The translations under genes and the position numbers were made by a program. From Arthrobacter sp. MN05-02 (GTDB lineage Bacteria > Actinomycetota > Actinomycetes > Actinomycetales > Micrococcaceae), in assembly GCA_004001285.1 (NCBI GenBank), contig AP018697.1:62001-126000 (forward strand): a DNA stretch of 64,000 nucleotides. Direction: 5' to 3'. Below the pieces are notes generated by a model. The model did no database searches, had not been told where the DNA came from, and worked only from the letters and a program-made list of their open reading frames with translations. Below, one piece after another: positions 19,600 through 31,108 of the stretch (the first letter of the stretch is position 1; every line of letters starts with the position of its first letter).

Positions 19600-20745
19600 C
19601 TAGGGCCGGCGCAGGACCCGCTGCACGCCCTGCTGCCACCTCCGGTGCCGGTCGGGCCGCGGCAGCACCGAGGAACCCGATGGTCCGGGAGCCGACACCG
19701 GCACCCGGACCATCAGTGCGTCCGGGTCCACCCGGGCGGTCAGCGAGGTGATGGAACCGGAGGGATCGCCGTCGAGCTGGGTGGCGATCGGATCGGCTGA
19801 CCAGACGGTCACCTCCCTGGCGCGGTAGTAGCTGATCACCGGGATGACGCCACGGTGCCGGGAGAGGATCTTCGCGGCCATCCAGGTCCAGCCGAGCAGG
19901 CTGCGGGGGCTCAGCACCACGACATCGAGGTAGCCGTCGTCGATCACGGCGTCGGGCACGAAGTCCACCCCCGCCGGCAGCTTGCCGCAGTTCGCCACGA
20001 GGAGGCTGCGGACCTTCCTGCTCTGCGGCGGCTGTCCGTCGAGGCTGATCGAGATGCGCCGGCGCCTGCCGGGCAGGTGGCGCACCCCGGCCTCGCTGTA
20101 GGCGAGCCAGCCGAACTTCTCCTTCAGGTCCTGCTTCGCGTCGGCCACCACGCTCGCGTCGAAGCCCACCCCGCCCATGACGAGGAACGGGTGCTCCGAC
20201 ACCACCTCGCTGCGGTCGTTGCGCAGACTGATCCGGGCCATGTCGATGCGCCGCTCGGAGCCGTGCAGGGCGAGCCGGAGGCAGCCCGCGATGTCGTTGT
20301 ACGGCAGGCCGAGGTTCCGGACGAGCAGGTTCCCGGTCCCGAGGGGCAGCAGGCCGAGCGCGGCGGGCTGGTGCGCGAGTTCCTGCGCCACGGCACGCAC
20401 CGTGCCGTCGCCGCCGGCCGCGATGACGACGTCGGCCCCCGCCGCCAGTGCCTGCGCGGCCTGCCCCGTGCCCGGATCCTCGATGGTGGTCTCGAGGATC
20501 AGCGGGGGTTCCCAGCCCGCGTCCGAGCACGCCTGCTCCACGAGGGCCCGCGTCGCGTCGGCCTGGAGCTTCGAGGGATTGAGCACGAGTGCCACGCGCT
20601 GCGGGCCCTCCGCCACCGCCGTCGGCTCGTGGACGGAGGCGGTGGGGGTACGGGTCTGCTGCAGCCGCCGGACGGACCAGTACGTCTGGAGGGACGCGAC
20701 GGCGGCGGACGCCGCGGCGGTTCCGGCAAGCAGTTTGCGGCGCAT
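19600..20745 (-). CDS. diacylglycerol/sphingosine-kinase-type lipid kinase
   Basis: About 381 residues. After an N-terminal hydrophobic stretch (KLLAGTAAASAAVASLQ), which may anchor the protein, comes the DAGK catalytic domain: RVALVLNPSKLQ, then VVIAAGGDGTVRAVAQEL with the GGDGT nucleotide motif, and LGLLPLGTGNLLVRNLGLPY. The C-terminal beta-sandwich has VMGGVGFDASVV and DDGYLDVVVLSP. It phosphorylates a membrane lipid such as diacylglycerol. ATG 20745 follows TATTCT by eight bases in a leaderless arrangement; the ATG at 20751 is the alternative. It faces serS divergently. Confidence 0.87.
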   Translation of the reverse strand: MRRKLLAGTAAASAAVASLQTYWSVRRLQQTRTPTASVHEPTAVAEGPQRVALVLNPSKLQADATRALVEQACSDAGWEPPLILETTIEDPGTGQAAQALAAGADVVIAAGGDGTVRAVAQELAHQPAALGLLPLGTGNLLVRNLGLPYNDIAGCLRLALHGSERRIDMARISLRNDRSEVVSEHPFLVMGGVGFDASVVADAKQDLKEKFGWLAYSEAGVRHLPGRRRRISISLDGQPPQSRKVRSLLVANCGKLPAGVDFVPDAVIDDGYLDVVVLSPRSLLGWTWMAAKILSRHRGVIPVISYYRAREVTVWSADPIATQLDGDPSGSITSLTARVDPDALMVRVPVSAPGPSGSSVLPRPDRHRRWQQGVQRVLRRP

Positions 20746-20753
20746 GGTCATCC

Positions 20754-20759
20754 AGAATA
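20754..20759 (-). promoter_or_regulatory. -10 hexamer of a leaderless start (lipid kinase)
   Basis: On the minus strand TATTCT stands eight bases before the ATG at 20745 and only two before the ATG at 20751; it therefore favours the inner start. Confidence 0.4.
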
Positions 20760-20800
20760 GCCGCACGGCCACCGCGGGCGGCCGTGCCGCCGGGTTTGGG

Positions 20801-20806
20801 TAGTCT
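20801..20806 (+). promoter_or_regulatory. -10 hexamer of a leaderless start (serS)
   Basis: TAGTCT stands exactly six bases before the GTG of serS and no Shine-Dalgarno sequence is present. Confidence 0.5.
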
Positions 20807-20812
20807 TGACGG

Positions 20813-22093
20813 GTGATCGACGTCAACGACCTCCGCCTGAATCCCGAGCAGTTCCGAGCATCGCAGCGCGCCCGCAGGGCGGATGAGTCCCTCGTCGACG
20901 CCGTCCTCGCGGCGGACACGACGCGGCGGGAGTCCGTGACGGCCTACGAGACGCTGCGCGCCGAGCAGAACGCCTTCGGCAAGCGGGTGGCCCAGGCCAG
21001 GGGCGAGGAGAAGCAGGCCCTCCTGGCCGAGGTCAAGGAGCTCGCGGCGTCCGTCAAGGCCGCCGCGGCACGCTCCGAGGAGGCCAAGGCCGAGCAGGAG
21101 ACGCTCCTGCGCAGGCTGCCGAACCTCGTGCAGGACGGCGTCCCCGAGGGCGGCGAGGACGACTACGTCGTGCTGAAGAAGGTCGGCACGCCGCGGGACT
21201 TCGAGGCCGAGGGTTTCGAGCCCCGCGACCACCTCGAGATCGGCGAGCTGATCGGCGCGATCGACATGGAGCGCGGCGCCAAGGTGTCCGGTTCGCGCTT
21301 CTACTTCCTGAAGGGCGTCGGAGCCCGCCTCGAGCTCGCCCTGCTGCAGATGGCCCTCGACCAGGCGATCCGTGCCGGTTTCACCCCGATGATCACCCCC
21401 ACCCTGGTGCGGCCGGAGACCATGCAGGGTACCGGCTTCGACATCGCCCACGACGCCGAGATCTACCGGCTCGAGGCGGACGACCTGTACCTCGTGGGCA
21501 CGTCCGAGGTGGCGTTGGCCGGGTACCACTCGGACGAGATCCTCGACCTCGGCGCGGGTCCGGTCCGGTACGCCGGCTGGTCCTCCTGCTACCGCCGCGA
21601 GGCCGGGTCCCACGGCAAGGACACGCGCGGCATCATCCGCGTGCACCAGTTCAACAAGGTCGAGATGTTCACCTACACGACCGTCGAGGACGCCGCCGCG
21701 GAGCACGAGCGCATGCTCGCCTGGGAGGAGGAGATGCTCGCGAAGGTGGAGCTGCCGTACCGCGTCATCGACACGGCGGCCGGCGACCTCGGGATGTCCG
21801 CCGCGCGGAAGTTCGACTGCGAGGCATGGGTCCCCACCCAGGGGGACTACCGTGAGCTGACCTCGACGTCGAACTGCACCACCTTCCAGGCCCGGCGGCT
21901 GAACATCCGCGAGCGCCAGGAAGGGGAGGGCCAGAAGGGGACGCGCGCCGTCGCCACCCTGAACGGGACGCTGGCGACCACCCGCTGGATCGTGGCGATC
22001 CTCGAGCACCACCAGAACCCGGACGGTTCCGTCACCGTGCCGGCGGCGCTGCGGCCCTATCTTAACGGACTGGAAACACTTCCGGTACTGTGA
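20813..22093 (+). CDS. serS: seryl-tRNA synthetase
   Basis: A 426-residue class II aminoacyl-tRNA synthetase that charges tRNA-Ser. The N-terminal 110 residues are the long helical arm (coiled coil, [20 protein letters not shown]) that grips the tRNA variable arm. Motif 1 lies around [16 protein letters not shown], motif 2 is [17 protein letters not shown], and motif 3 is in [27 protein letters not shown] contributes to the serine site. Length and arrangement are normal. The GTG start follows the -10 hexamer by six bases. Confidence 0.95.
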   Translation: MIDVNDLRLNPEQFRASQRARRADESLVDAVLAADTTRRESVTAYETLRAEQNAFGKRVAQARGEEKQALLAEVKELAASVKAAAARSEEAKAEQETLLRRLPNLVQDGVPEGGEDDYVVLKKVGTPRDFEAEGFEPRDHLEIGELIGAIDMERGAKVSGSRFYFLKGVGARLELALLQMALDQAIRAGFTPMITPTLVRPETMQGTGFDIAHDAEIYRLEADDLYLVGTSEVALAGYHSDEILDLGAGPVRYAGWSSCYRREAGSHGKDTRGIIRVHQFNKVEMFTYTTVEDAAAEHERMLAWEEEMLAKVELPYRVIDTAAGDLGMSAARKFDCEAWVPTQGDYRELTSTSNCTTFQARRLNIRERQEGEGQKGTRAVATLNGTLATTRWIVAILEHHQNPDGSVTVPAALRPYLNGLETLPVL

Positions 22094-22111
22094 GCGCCGT
22101 CCTACCAGGGC

Positions 22112-22137
22112 TTCAGTGAGGTCTGGTTCACTGAACC
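22112..22137 (+). promoter_or_regulatory. overlapping palindromes before the HAD gene
   Basis: GGTTCA-C-TGAACC (22125-22137) is a perfect palindrome that abuts the ATG at 22138. Its left arm also pairs with TTCAGTGA at 22112-22119 (complement of TCACTGAA at 22129-22136). Either an operator or mutually exclusive RNA hairpins covering the start could be formed. Confidence 0.4.
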
Positions 22138-22974
22138 ATGAGTACTTTGAGCGATGCCGGCATCGATGACCGGCAGGAGAACAGGAAGCACCACCTCATC
22201 GCCCTCGACGTCGACGGCACCCTCGTGGATCACGAGGGGTCGATGACCGAAGAGGTGCGGGACGCCGCGCGGGCCGTCATCGAAGCCGGGCACGACGTCA
22301 TCATCGCGACGGGCCGGTCCCTCGGGGCCACCCTCCCCGTGATCGGGCTCCTCGGTATCACGCGCGGTTTCGCGGTCTGCTCCAACGGCGGGGTCACGCT
22401 GCGGATCGACGCGGCGCTGCCGGAGGGGTTCGAGGTCCTCGAACGCGTCACCTTCGATCCGCGACCCGCCCTCACCGCACTCCGCGAGCGCCTCCCTTCC
22501 GCCAAGTACGCGCTCGAGGACGACCGCGGCCGGTTCCTGTCGACGGAGAGCTTCCAGGACGCGAGCTTCGGTTCCGAGGCGCAGAGCGTCGGCTTCGAGG
22601 AGATGCTCGAGAGCCGTGCCGTGCGTGTCGTGGTGTTCAGCACCGACAGTTCGGCCGACGAGTTCGGGAACGCCGTCGCGTCGATCGGGCTGCACGGGGT
22701 GACCTACTCCGTGGGGTGGACCGCGTGGCTGGACATCGCCGCCTCGGGCGTCACGAAGGCCAGCGCCCTGGAGGCCCTCCGGCAGCGCCTCGGAACCGAC
22801 CGCAGCCTCACGGTCGCCGTCGGCGACGGCCGGAACGACATCGAGATGCTCGAGTGGGCCGGTCGCGGGGTCGCCATGGGGCAGGCACCCGAGGAGGTCC
22901 GTTCGGCGGCTTCGGAGGTCACGGGCAGCGTGTACGACGACGGCGCCGCGAAGGTCCTGCGCTCGATCGTCTGA
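22138..22974 (+). CDS. HAD-superfamily hydrolase, Cof type
   Basis: A 278-residue HAD class IIB phosphatase. Motif I is LDVDGTLVD, motif II IATGRSLG, motif III GVTKASALEALRQRLG and motif IV VAVGDGRNDIEMLEWAG, the classic Cof/YwpJ pattern, ending in GSVYDDGAAKVLRSIV. A flavin- or sugar-phosphate substrate is typical of the family. It is a distant relative of the HAD protein at 841-1649. It starts 44 bases after serS; no good ribosome site is seen because palindromic sequence occupies the leader. Confidence 0.88.
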   Translation: MSTLSDAGIDDRQENRKHHLIALDVDGTLVDHEGSMTEEVRDAARAVIEAGHDVIIATGRSLGATLPVIGLLGITRGFAVCSNGGVTLRIDAALPEGFEVLERVTFDPRPALTALRERLPSAKYALEDDRGRFLSTESFQDASFGSEAQSVGFEEMLESRAVRVVVFSTDSSADEFGNAVASIGLHGVTYSVGWTAWLDIAASGVTKASALEALRQRLGTDRSLTVAVGDGRNDIEMLEWAGRGVAMGQAPEEVRSAASEVTGSVYDDGAAKVLRSIV

Positions 22975-22978
22975 TCCG

Positions 22979-23608
22979 TCAGTACGCCAGGGCCGCCTCG
23001 GGCAGTGATGCCGGTCCGTGTGTGAGGTCCAGCAGGCGGGCTGCTGCGGGCCGCGTGGCCCACTCCTCCAGCCAGTGCGAGCGGACGACGGCGCGGCTCA
23101 CGGCCTGCGTGGTGATGCCGAGTTCCTGCGCGACGTACTTCTGCTGCCCGCGGGCACCCGGCGTCATGAGGTCCAGCACTGCCCACTCCGCGTCCGTCCG
23201 CGTGTAGACGATCTGCCCGAGCAGTCGGAGCACCGCCTCGGCCTCGGCTGCGATCCCGCCGTCGGGTCCCTCGACCGCGAGGGGGATCCGCTCGCCGGTC
23301 TTCCGGGCCCGGTCGACCGCGCGGCGCGCGTACACGAGGCCGTAGCCCTGCGCGTCCACGAGCCGCTCGGGGACCGGGGGCGTGAGGCCGCCGACGCCGA
23401 TCCCCACGTGCCAGCGCCGGTAGCGGAGGGCCTGCAGCGCGGCGTCGACGGCCGTGGACGCCGCATCCACGACGCCCTGCACCTCGTCACCGACGGAGCG
23501 CTGGAACGGGATCACGGTCGGGTGATGGCGCAGGACCCTGAGGAGGTCCCCGACCAGGTCCCCGGCCTCACGCGAGTCGCGCTGGTTGATGGTCAGGACG
23601 TAGTGCAT
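22979..23608 (-). CDS. SatD/MarR-like putative DNA-binding regulator
   Basis: A 209-residue protein. The N-terminal part (residues 1-110) begins YVLTINQRDSREAGDLVGDL and contains PFQRSVGDEVQGVVD and WHVGIGVGG, a pattern I associate with SatD-type proteins, which in turn recall nucleotide-cyclase-fold domains. The C-terminal 80 residues include QKYVAQELGITTQAVSRAVV, a helix-turn-helix. So it probably binds DNA and may sense a ligand with its N-domain; neither target nor ligand is known. The ATG stands six bases after CATACT. Confidence 0.6.
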   Translation of the reverse strand: MHYVLTINQRDSREAGDLVGDLLRVLRHHPTVIPFQRSVGDEVQGVVDAASTAVDAALQALRYRRWHVGIGVGGLTPPVPERLVDAQGYGLVYARRAVDRARKTGERIPLAVEGPDGGIAAEAEAVLRLLGQIVYTRTDAEWAVLDLMTPGARGQQKYVAQELGITTQAVSRAVVRSHWLEEWATRPAAARLLDLTHGPASLPEAALAY

Positions 23609-23614
23609 GGCCCC

Positions 23615-23620
23615 AGTATG
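23615..23620 (-). promoter_or_regulatory. -10 hexamer of a leaderless start (SatD-like gene)
   Basis: CATACT on the minus strand ends six bases before the ATG at 23608, with no Shine-Dalgarno sequence between. Confidence 0.4.
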
Positions 23621-23704
23621 GGGGACCGGCCGCCGAAAACAACGTCTTCCGGTTGATCGGGCCGGTCAGCGCCCGACGGCGCCTGCGGAGGAGCCCACGG
23701 GAAC

Positions 23705-23740
23705 GCAGGAGCTCCCGCCGTCCCCGGCGGGAGCTCCTGC
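23705..23740 (-). terminator. hairpin terminator after ppa
   Basis: A perfect 15-bp stem (23705-23719 with 23726-23740) and a 6-base loop, ten bases beyond the ppa stop. Confidence 0.75.
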
Positions 23741-23750
23741 AGGGGACGTC

Positions 23751-24317
23751 CTAGCGGCCCTCGGGGGTCTCCGTGGCGTTCTTCGCCTCCACGTCGACGG
23801 AGCGGCCCTGCGGTTCGTCCTGCGCGCTGCCCTCGCCGATCTCCTGGAAGCGCTTCAGCGACGCCTCGACCTCGGCCTCGGCCTCCTCGCGCCCCGCCCA
23901 GTCGGCGGCCTCGACCCACTTGCCCGGCTCGAGGTCCTTGTACTTCGTGAAGAAGTGCTTGATCTCGTCGAGCAGGAAGTCCGAGACGTCGGACAGGTCC
24001 CGGATGTGGTCGAACCGGGGATCCACGGGGACGCACAGCACCTTCGCGTCCCCGCCGCCGTCGTCCGTCATGTTGAAGACGCCGATCGGGCGCGACTCGA
24101 CGAGCACGCCCGGGATGAGGTCGAAGTCCTGCAGCAGGACGAGCGCGTCCAGCGGGTCGCCGTCCTCGCCGAGCGTGTTCTCGAAGTAGCCGTAGTGCGT
24201 GGGGTACTGCATGGCCGTGAAGAGGACGCGGTCGAGGCGCAGCCGGTGGGTGTCGTGGTCGATCTCGTACTTGACGCGCGACCCCTTCGGGATCTCGATG
24301 GTGACGTCGAGCTTCAT
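23751..24317 (-). CDS. ppa: inorganic pyrophosphatase
   Basis: A 188-residue family I soluble pyrophosphatase, which hydrolyses pyrophosphate to drive biosynthesis. [12 protein letters not shown] near residue 52 is the D-x-D-P-x-D metal signature; [14 protein letters not shown] and [21 protein letters not shown] complete the active site. The core ends near residue 165; the last 20 or so residues ([21 protein letters not shown]) are an acidic tail longer than in the typical actinobacterial enzyme (about 160-170). The gene is divergent from dacB, with a 173-base shared region that holds no clear -35 element. Confidence 0.93.
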   Translation of the reverse strand: MKLDVTIEIPKGSRVKYEIDHDTHRLRLDRVLFTAMQYPTHYGYFENTLGEDGDPLDALVLLQDFDLIPGVLVESRPIGVFNMTDDGGGDAKVLCVPVDPRFDHIRDLSDVSDFLLDEIKHFFTKYKDLEPGKWVEAADWAGREEAEAEVEASLKRFQEIGEGSAQDEPQGRSVDVEAKNATETPEGR

Positions 24318-24490
24318 GGCAACTCCTGTGGCTAGGTGCGGTGGCAGCCGGTGGCCGCGCCCTCCGATGGAGGGCCGCCCAACCGGTCTACTGTTTCATT
24401 CGTCAGCCCTAACATATCGGTCGGCCGCCGCTACCGGAGCATTTCCCCGTGGTTTCGGCACTGTCCCGCCGGACCTTGCGAAAGGACACC

Positions 24491-25918
24491 ATGAAGCGCC
24501 CGCTCCGCCTGCTGACCGGTCTCCTCCTGGTCCTGGTGATGGTGGGGATCGCCGTACCCCTGGCCATGTACCTGACTCCCCGGGTCCTGGCCGTGTCCGA
24601 TCCCGCTCCTTCCGCGCCTCCCGTCACTCCCGCCCCGCAGGTGCCGCCGACGGCGGTCCCCCTGCCCGACGTCGTGACCCCCCTCTCCCCGGCGGCGCCG
24701 GCCCCGGAGCCCGCGGTCCTCGGCCCGCGACTGGACGCCGCCCTGGCGATCCCGGGTTCCGGAAGCTTCGCGGGCACCGTCATCGACTCCGCGGACGGTA
24801 CCGTGCTCTACGCGAGGGACGCAGACCGCCCGCAGCCCCCGGCATCGAACATCAAACTCCTCACCGCCGTCGCGGCCATGACCTTCGGCCGGCCGGACCA
24901 GGTGCTGGAGACGACGGTCCTCTCCTCCGGGACCGCGCCCGGAACTCTCTACCTGCGTGGCGGCGGTGACGTCCTCCTCGGCTCCGGTCCCTCGGACCCG
25001 GACGCCGTCGTCGGGCGCGCAGGCCTCGCCACCCTCGCCGCCGACACGGCCGCCGCCCTGCCCGACGGCTCCGGCCCCTACAGCGTCCACCTCGACGACT
25101 CCCTCTTCGCCGGTGCCACCCTCAACCCGACCTGGGCGGACGGCGACGTCCAGGCGGGGGAGGTCGCGCCGGTCCACGCGCTCGCCGTCAACTCGGCGTG
25201 GCTTGAGGAAGGCAGGACCGGAGGGCCGCGATCCCAGGACGCCGCGCTCGACGCCGCCCGCACGTTCACCGCCGCGCTCGTGGCAGCAGCCGGGGACCGC
25301 GGGATCGCGGTGGGCCCCGATGTCCAGCGCCAGGTGGCTCCCGAGGACGCCGAGACCGTCGCCGCCGTCGCCTCCGCGCCGCTGGAGGAGCAGATGCGCC
25401 ACATGCTCGAGATCTCCGACAACTACCTGGCCGAGGCCCTGGCGCGCATCGCCGCGCTCGAGAGCGGACGGCCGGCATCCTTCGGCGGAGCCACCGAGGC
25501 GATCACCGCTGCGGCCGTCCGCCTCGGCGTACTCCGGCAGGGGCTGAGCGTCGGCGACGCAGCAGGGCTGTCCGTCCGCAACGCCGTGTCCCCGGCGCAA
25601 CTCGCCCAGCTGGTCCGCGGCACCACCACGTCGCAGGAGCCCGGCCTCGCCGCCGTCGCACGATCGCTCCCCGTCGCCGGCCTGACCGGGACGCTGGCGG
25701 CACGGTTCACCGCCGAGGACGGTGCCGGCGCGGGGACCGTCCGCGCGAAGACCGGGACCCTCAATGCCGTCACCGGGCTCACGGGGCACGTCGTCACCGC
25801 CGACGGCCGCCTGCTCGTCTTCTCCTTCCTCGCCTCCGGACTCGACGGCACCACCGCGGAGGCGCGCGCCGCGGCGGACGGCGCGGCCGCACTGCTCGCG
25901 GGATGCGGCTGCCGCTGA
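24491..25918 (+). CDS. dacB: D-alanyl-D-alanine carboxypeptidase/endopeptidase, PBP4 type
   Basis: A 475-residue class C penicillin-binding protein that trims peptidoglycan cross-links outside the cell. An N-terminal signal/anchor (LLTGLLLVLVMVGIAVPLAM) is followed by a Pro/Ala-rich linker (residues 40-75). The three catalytic motifs are SNIK (S119, K122), SDN (309-311) and KTG (420-422), with the large inserted domain between motifs 1 and 2 that defines PBP4/DacB. The ATG lies four bases after AAAGGACACC begins its purine block (AAAGGA at 24481-24486). Length is normal for actinobacteria. Confidence 0.9.
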   Translation: MKRPLRLLTGLLLVLVMVGIAVPLAMYLTPRVLAVSDPAPSAPPVTPAPQVPPTAVPLPDVVTPLSPAAPAPEPAVLGPRLDAALAIPGSGSFAGTVIDSADGTVLYARDADRPQPPASNIKLLTAVAAMTFGRPDQVLETTVLSSGTAPGTLYLRGGGDVLLGSGPSDPDAVVGRAGLATLAADTAAALPDGSGPYSVHLDDSLFAGATLNPTWADGDVQAGEVAPVHALAVNSAWLEEGRTGGPRSQDAALDAARTFTAALVAAAGDRGIAVGPDVQRQVAPEDAETVAAVASAPLEEQMRHMLEISDNYLAEALARIAALESGRPASFGGATEAITAAAVRLGVLRQGLSVGDAAGLSVRNAVSPAQLAQLVRGTTTSQEPGLAAVARSLPVAGLTGTLAARFTAEDGAGAGTVRAKTGTLNAVTGLTGHVVTADGRLLVFSFLASGLDGTTAEARAAADGAAALLAGCGCR

Positions 25919-25985
25919 GCCGGTGCGGGCGGACCCTGCCCGTTCTCCGGGAGCCGCCGTCGGCAGGATGTGATCGAATAGGCGC

Positions 25986-27125
25986 ATGTCCAGGAACGAG
26001 TCCGCAACACCCCGTCCGCAGCTGGTCAACTGGGACGTCGCGACCTCCACCGCGGCATCCCTGACCCCTGCCGGACCCACCATGACGCCCGCGGACATCG
26101 CCCGCGCCGTCCAGAACATGCGCGAGCTCGCCGATGCGTCCGTCGGCCATGTCCACGCCATCTCCCGGCTCGACGCCGCGCGGGACCTGCGGGATTCCGA
26201 GCTGCTCGTCGTCGACCGCGCGACGTGGTCGAGGGCCAACTCGCAGAGCTTCCGCACGCTCATGGAACCTGCCCTCGACCAGCTCGCGGCGTCCCGTCCC
26301 GAGGTCCTGAGGTCGGCGTCCCTCGCTCTCGGCGGGACGGTCACGGGGGCGCAGCTCGGTGCCATCCTGGCGTTCCTCTCGAGCAAGGTCCTGGGCCAGT
26401 ACGATCCGTTCGTGCCGTCGCGCAACGGGCAGGGCGGGCGGCTGATGCTCGTGGCACCCAACATCATCTCGGTCGAGCGGGAACTGAACGTGGACCCGTC
26501 CGACTTCCGGCTGTGGGTGTGCCTCCACGAGCAGACGCACCGCGTCCAGTTCGCCGCGGCCCCCTGGCTGAAGGACCACATGACGAACTCGATCGGTCAG
26601 CTGACGTCCGGGCTGATGGACAAGGCGGACACCGTCTCGGAGCGCCTCGGGGCGGCCGTGAAGAACATCGCGGCGGGCAGGGCGCGTGCCCGCGGGGAGG
26701 GCCCGGCGGGGGACGCCCTGCCGTCGCAGGACGTGGGCGTGCTGTCGATCCTCCAGGACCCGGACGACAAGGCGCGCCTGTCCCACCTCACCGCCGTCAT
26801 GAGCCTGCTCGAGGGCCACGCGAACGTGGTGATGGACGGTGTGGACGGGAGCATCGTGCCGTCGGTCAAGACCATCCGCCGCCGTTTCAACGCCCGGGGG
26901 AAGTCCCGCGGGCCGCTCGAGAAGGTTCTCCGGCAGCTTCTGGGACTGGATGCGAAGATGCGCCAGTACAGCGACGGCTCGAGATTCGTGCGCCGTGTCG
27001 TCAGCCAGACGGGCATGGAGGGCTTCAACGCGGTCTGGGAGTCGGCCTCGCACCTGCCCACCGAGCGCGAGATCCACGCCGCCGACGAGTGGATCGACAG
27101 GATGAGCCTCCGCCGTCATGGCTAG
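25986..27125 (+). CDS. zinc-dependent metalloprotease, DUF2342 family
   Basis: A 379-residue protein with the zinc motif HEQTH at residues 181-185 in WVCLHEQTHRVQFAAAPWL and a downstream EGHANVVMDGVDG that supplies further ligands. It corresponds to the actinobacterial DUF2342/F420-associated metalloprotease group; a role in F420 synthesis is only a database association. No signal peptide is visible, so it is probably cytoplasmic. The end overlaps tilS by eight bases, a coupling I know as conserved in Actinobacteria. The true substrate is unknown. Confidence 0.85.
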   Translation: MSRNESATPRPQLVNWDVATSTAASLTPAGPTMTPADIARAVQNMRELADASVGHVHAISRLDAARDLRDSELLVVDRATWSRANSQSFRTLMEPALDQLAASRPEVLRSASLALGGTVTGAQLGAILAFLSSKVLGQYDPFVPSRNGQGGRLMLVAPNIISVERELNVDPSDFRLWVCLHEQTHRVQFAAAPWLKDHMTNSIGQLTSGLMDKADTVSERLGAAVKNIAAGRARARGEGPAGDALPSQDVGVLSILQDPDDKARLSHLTAVMSLLEGHANVVMDGVDGSIVPSVKTIRRRFNARGKSRGPLEKVLRQLLGLDAKMRQYSDGSRFVRRVVSQTGMEGFNAVWESASHLPTEREIHAADEWIDRMSLRRHG

Positions 27126-28248
27126 GCGCCCCCGGCTGCTTCCCGCCGTCGGGACCGCGCGCAACCTGCTCGAGGCGAGCCTGGCGGGGCTCCTGGCGGA
27201 TCCGGTACGGCAGGATCGTGCAGATCCCGCCTCGTCGGATGCCCGTGACGACAGGACCGCCCGGGACCTGCCGCTGGTGCTCGTCGCGTGCAGCGGCGGA
27301 CCGGATTCGCTGGCCCTGGCGGCCGTCGCGGCGCACTTCGCACACGCGGGCCGCTGTCGCGTCGGGGCCGTCGTCGTCGACCACGGGCTGCAGGCCGGCA
27401 GTGCGCGGACGGCCGCGGCCGCCGGCGCCGCACGCGAACTCGGCCTCGACCCCGTCGAGGTGCAGCGCGTCGCCGTCGAGCGCGAGGGCATGGGGCCGGA
27501 AGCGGCGGCCAGGACCGCGCGGTATGCGGCGCTCGACGACGCCGCCGCGCGGCTCGGAGCCGCCGCCGTGCTGCTCGGACACACCCTCGACGACCAGGCG
27601 GAACAGGTGCTGCTCGGGCTGGCGCGCGGTTCCGGCACACGCTCGCTCGCCGGGATGCCCGCACGCCGTGGCCGCTACGTCCGCCCGTTCCTCGAACTCC
27701 GCCGCTCGGACACCGAGGCGATCTGTGCCTTCTACGGGCTCGACCCCTGGCACGACCCCACGAACCTCGATCCGGCGTACGCCCGGTCACGGGTCCGCGC
27801 CGAGGTGCTGCCGTTCCTCGAGGAGCAGCTCGGCCCGGGCATCGCCCGGGCGCTGTCCCGGACCGCACGCATCCTCGGGCAGGACGCGGACCACCTCGAA
27901 CGCCTGAGCGCCGAGGCCTACGAACAGCTCCGGAGGATCGGCGACGGCGGGATCCTGCTGTCCGAGGAAGGGCTGAGGGCCCTGCCCGCGGCCCTGAGGC
28001 AGCGGGTTCTCGCCCTCGCCGCGCTGGAACTCGGGGCCTTCCAGCCGAGCTCCGAACGCCTCCGCGCAGCCGAGTCCCTGCTCGAGAGGAAGGGTTCCGC
28101 CGGTCCGGTGCAGCTGGGCGGGAAGGTGAGCGTCCACCGCCAGGTGCGGGGACGGGCGGTTCTCCGGGGAGAGCCGAGCTATGGCAATCTTGTCCTTAGA
28201 AGCAATGGCCCCGGCGTGAAGCAGTCGCGCCGTCCAACCCAGGAGTAA
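27118..28248 (+). CDS. tilS: tRNA(Ile)-lysidine synthase
   Basis: A 376-residue N-type ATP pyrophosphatase that converts C34 of the AUA-reading tRNA-Ile to lysidine, so the tRNA reads AUA rather than AUG. The PP-loop is SGGPDS at residues 59-64; VDHGLQAGSARTA, LGHTLDDQAEQVLLGLARGSG and RPFLELRRSDTEAIC are the further family motifs. A shortened C-terminal domain, as in actinobacteria, follows. An N-terminal extension of about 50 residues precedes the PP-loop. It overlaps the metalloprotease and is followed four bases later by hpt. Confidence 0.92.
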   Translation: MARRPRLLPAVGTARNLLEASLAGLLADPVRQDRADPASSDARDDRTARDLPLVLVACSGGPDSLALAAVAAHFAHAGRCRVGAVVVDHGLQAGSARTAAAAGAARELGLDPVEVQRVAVEREGMGPEAAARTARYAALDDAAARLGAAAVLLGHTLDDQAEQVLLGLARGSGTRSLAGMPARRGRYVRPFLELRRSDTEAICAFYGLDPWHDPTNLDPAYARSRVRAEVLPFLEEQLGPGIARALSRTARILGQDADHLERLSAEAYEQLRRIGDGGILLSEEGLRALPAALRQRVLALAALELGAFQPSSERLRAAESLLERKGSAGPVQLGGKVSVHRQVRGRAVLRGEPSYGNLVLRSNGPGVKQSRRPTQE

Positions 28249-28981
28249 TCGGTGGATTCCAACGACGTCCAGTCAGATCTCAAGCACGTCCTCTACACCA
28301 GGGAAGAGATCCAGCAGCGGATCGACGAGCTGGCCCAGCAGATCGATGCCGACTACCAGGGCCGGGACATCCTCCTCGTGGGTGTCCTGAAGGGCGCGGT
28401 GATGGTCATGGCGGACCTCGCCCGCGCACTCCACTCCCACATCACCATGGACTGGATGGCGGTCTCCTCCTACGGCTCGGGGACGCAGTCCTCCGGCGTG
28501 GTCCGGATCCTGAAGGACCTCGAGACCGATCTCATGGGCAAGCACGTCCTGATCGCCGAGGACATCATCGATTCCGGCCTGACGCTGTCCTGGCTCAAGG
28601 CGAACCTCCTGTCCCGCGGACCCGCCTCGGTCGAGATCTGCACCCTGCTGCGCAAGCCGGACGCCGCGAAGGTCGATATCGACGTCAAATACGTGGGCTA
28701 CGACATCCCCAACGAATTCGTGGTCGGCTACGGCCTCGATTTCGCGGAGAAGTACCGCAACCTCGATTTCATCGGCACCCTGGCGCCGCACGTCTACGAA
28801 TTGGAATTCCCCCTCGCCGCGTGCGGGGAGTACGCCAAGAGGGAACTATTGCCACAATCCGCACGTGGTGGATCTCGGACGGTGTATATGTTGAGGTGCT
28901 CCACGGGCACCCATGCAGCAGTGCGCCCGCACACTTTTACTTGCATCAGCAGGAGGGACAGGGCTTGCTGCCCTGAGACGT

Positions 28982-31039
<2,058 letters not shown>

Positions 31040-31108
31040 TCCCGCAGGAGTACGCCGCCGGCCAGTGGGCCGGAAGCGAGCAGTGTCCGAAGAAGGGGTG
31101 GAAGAGCT

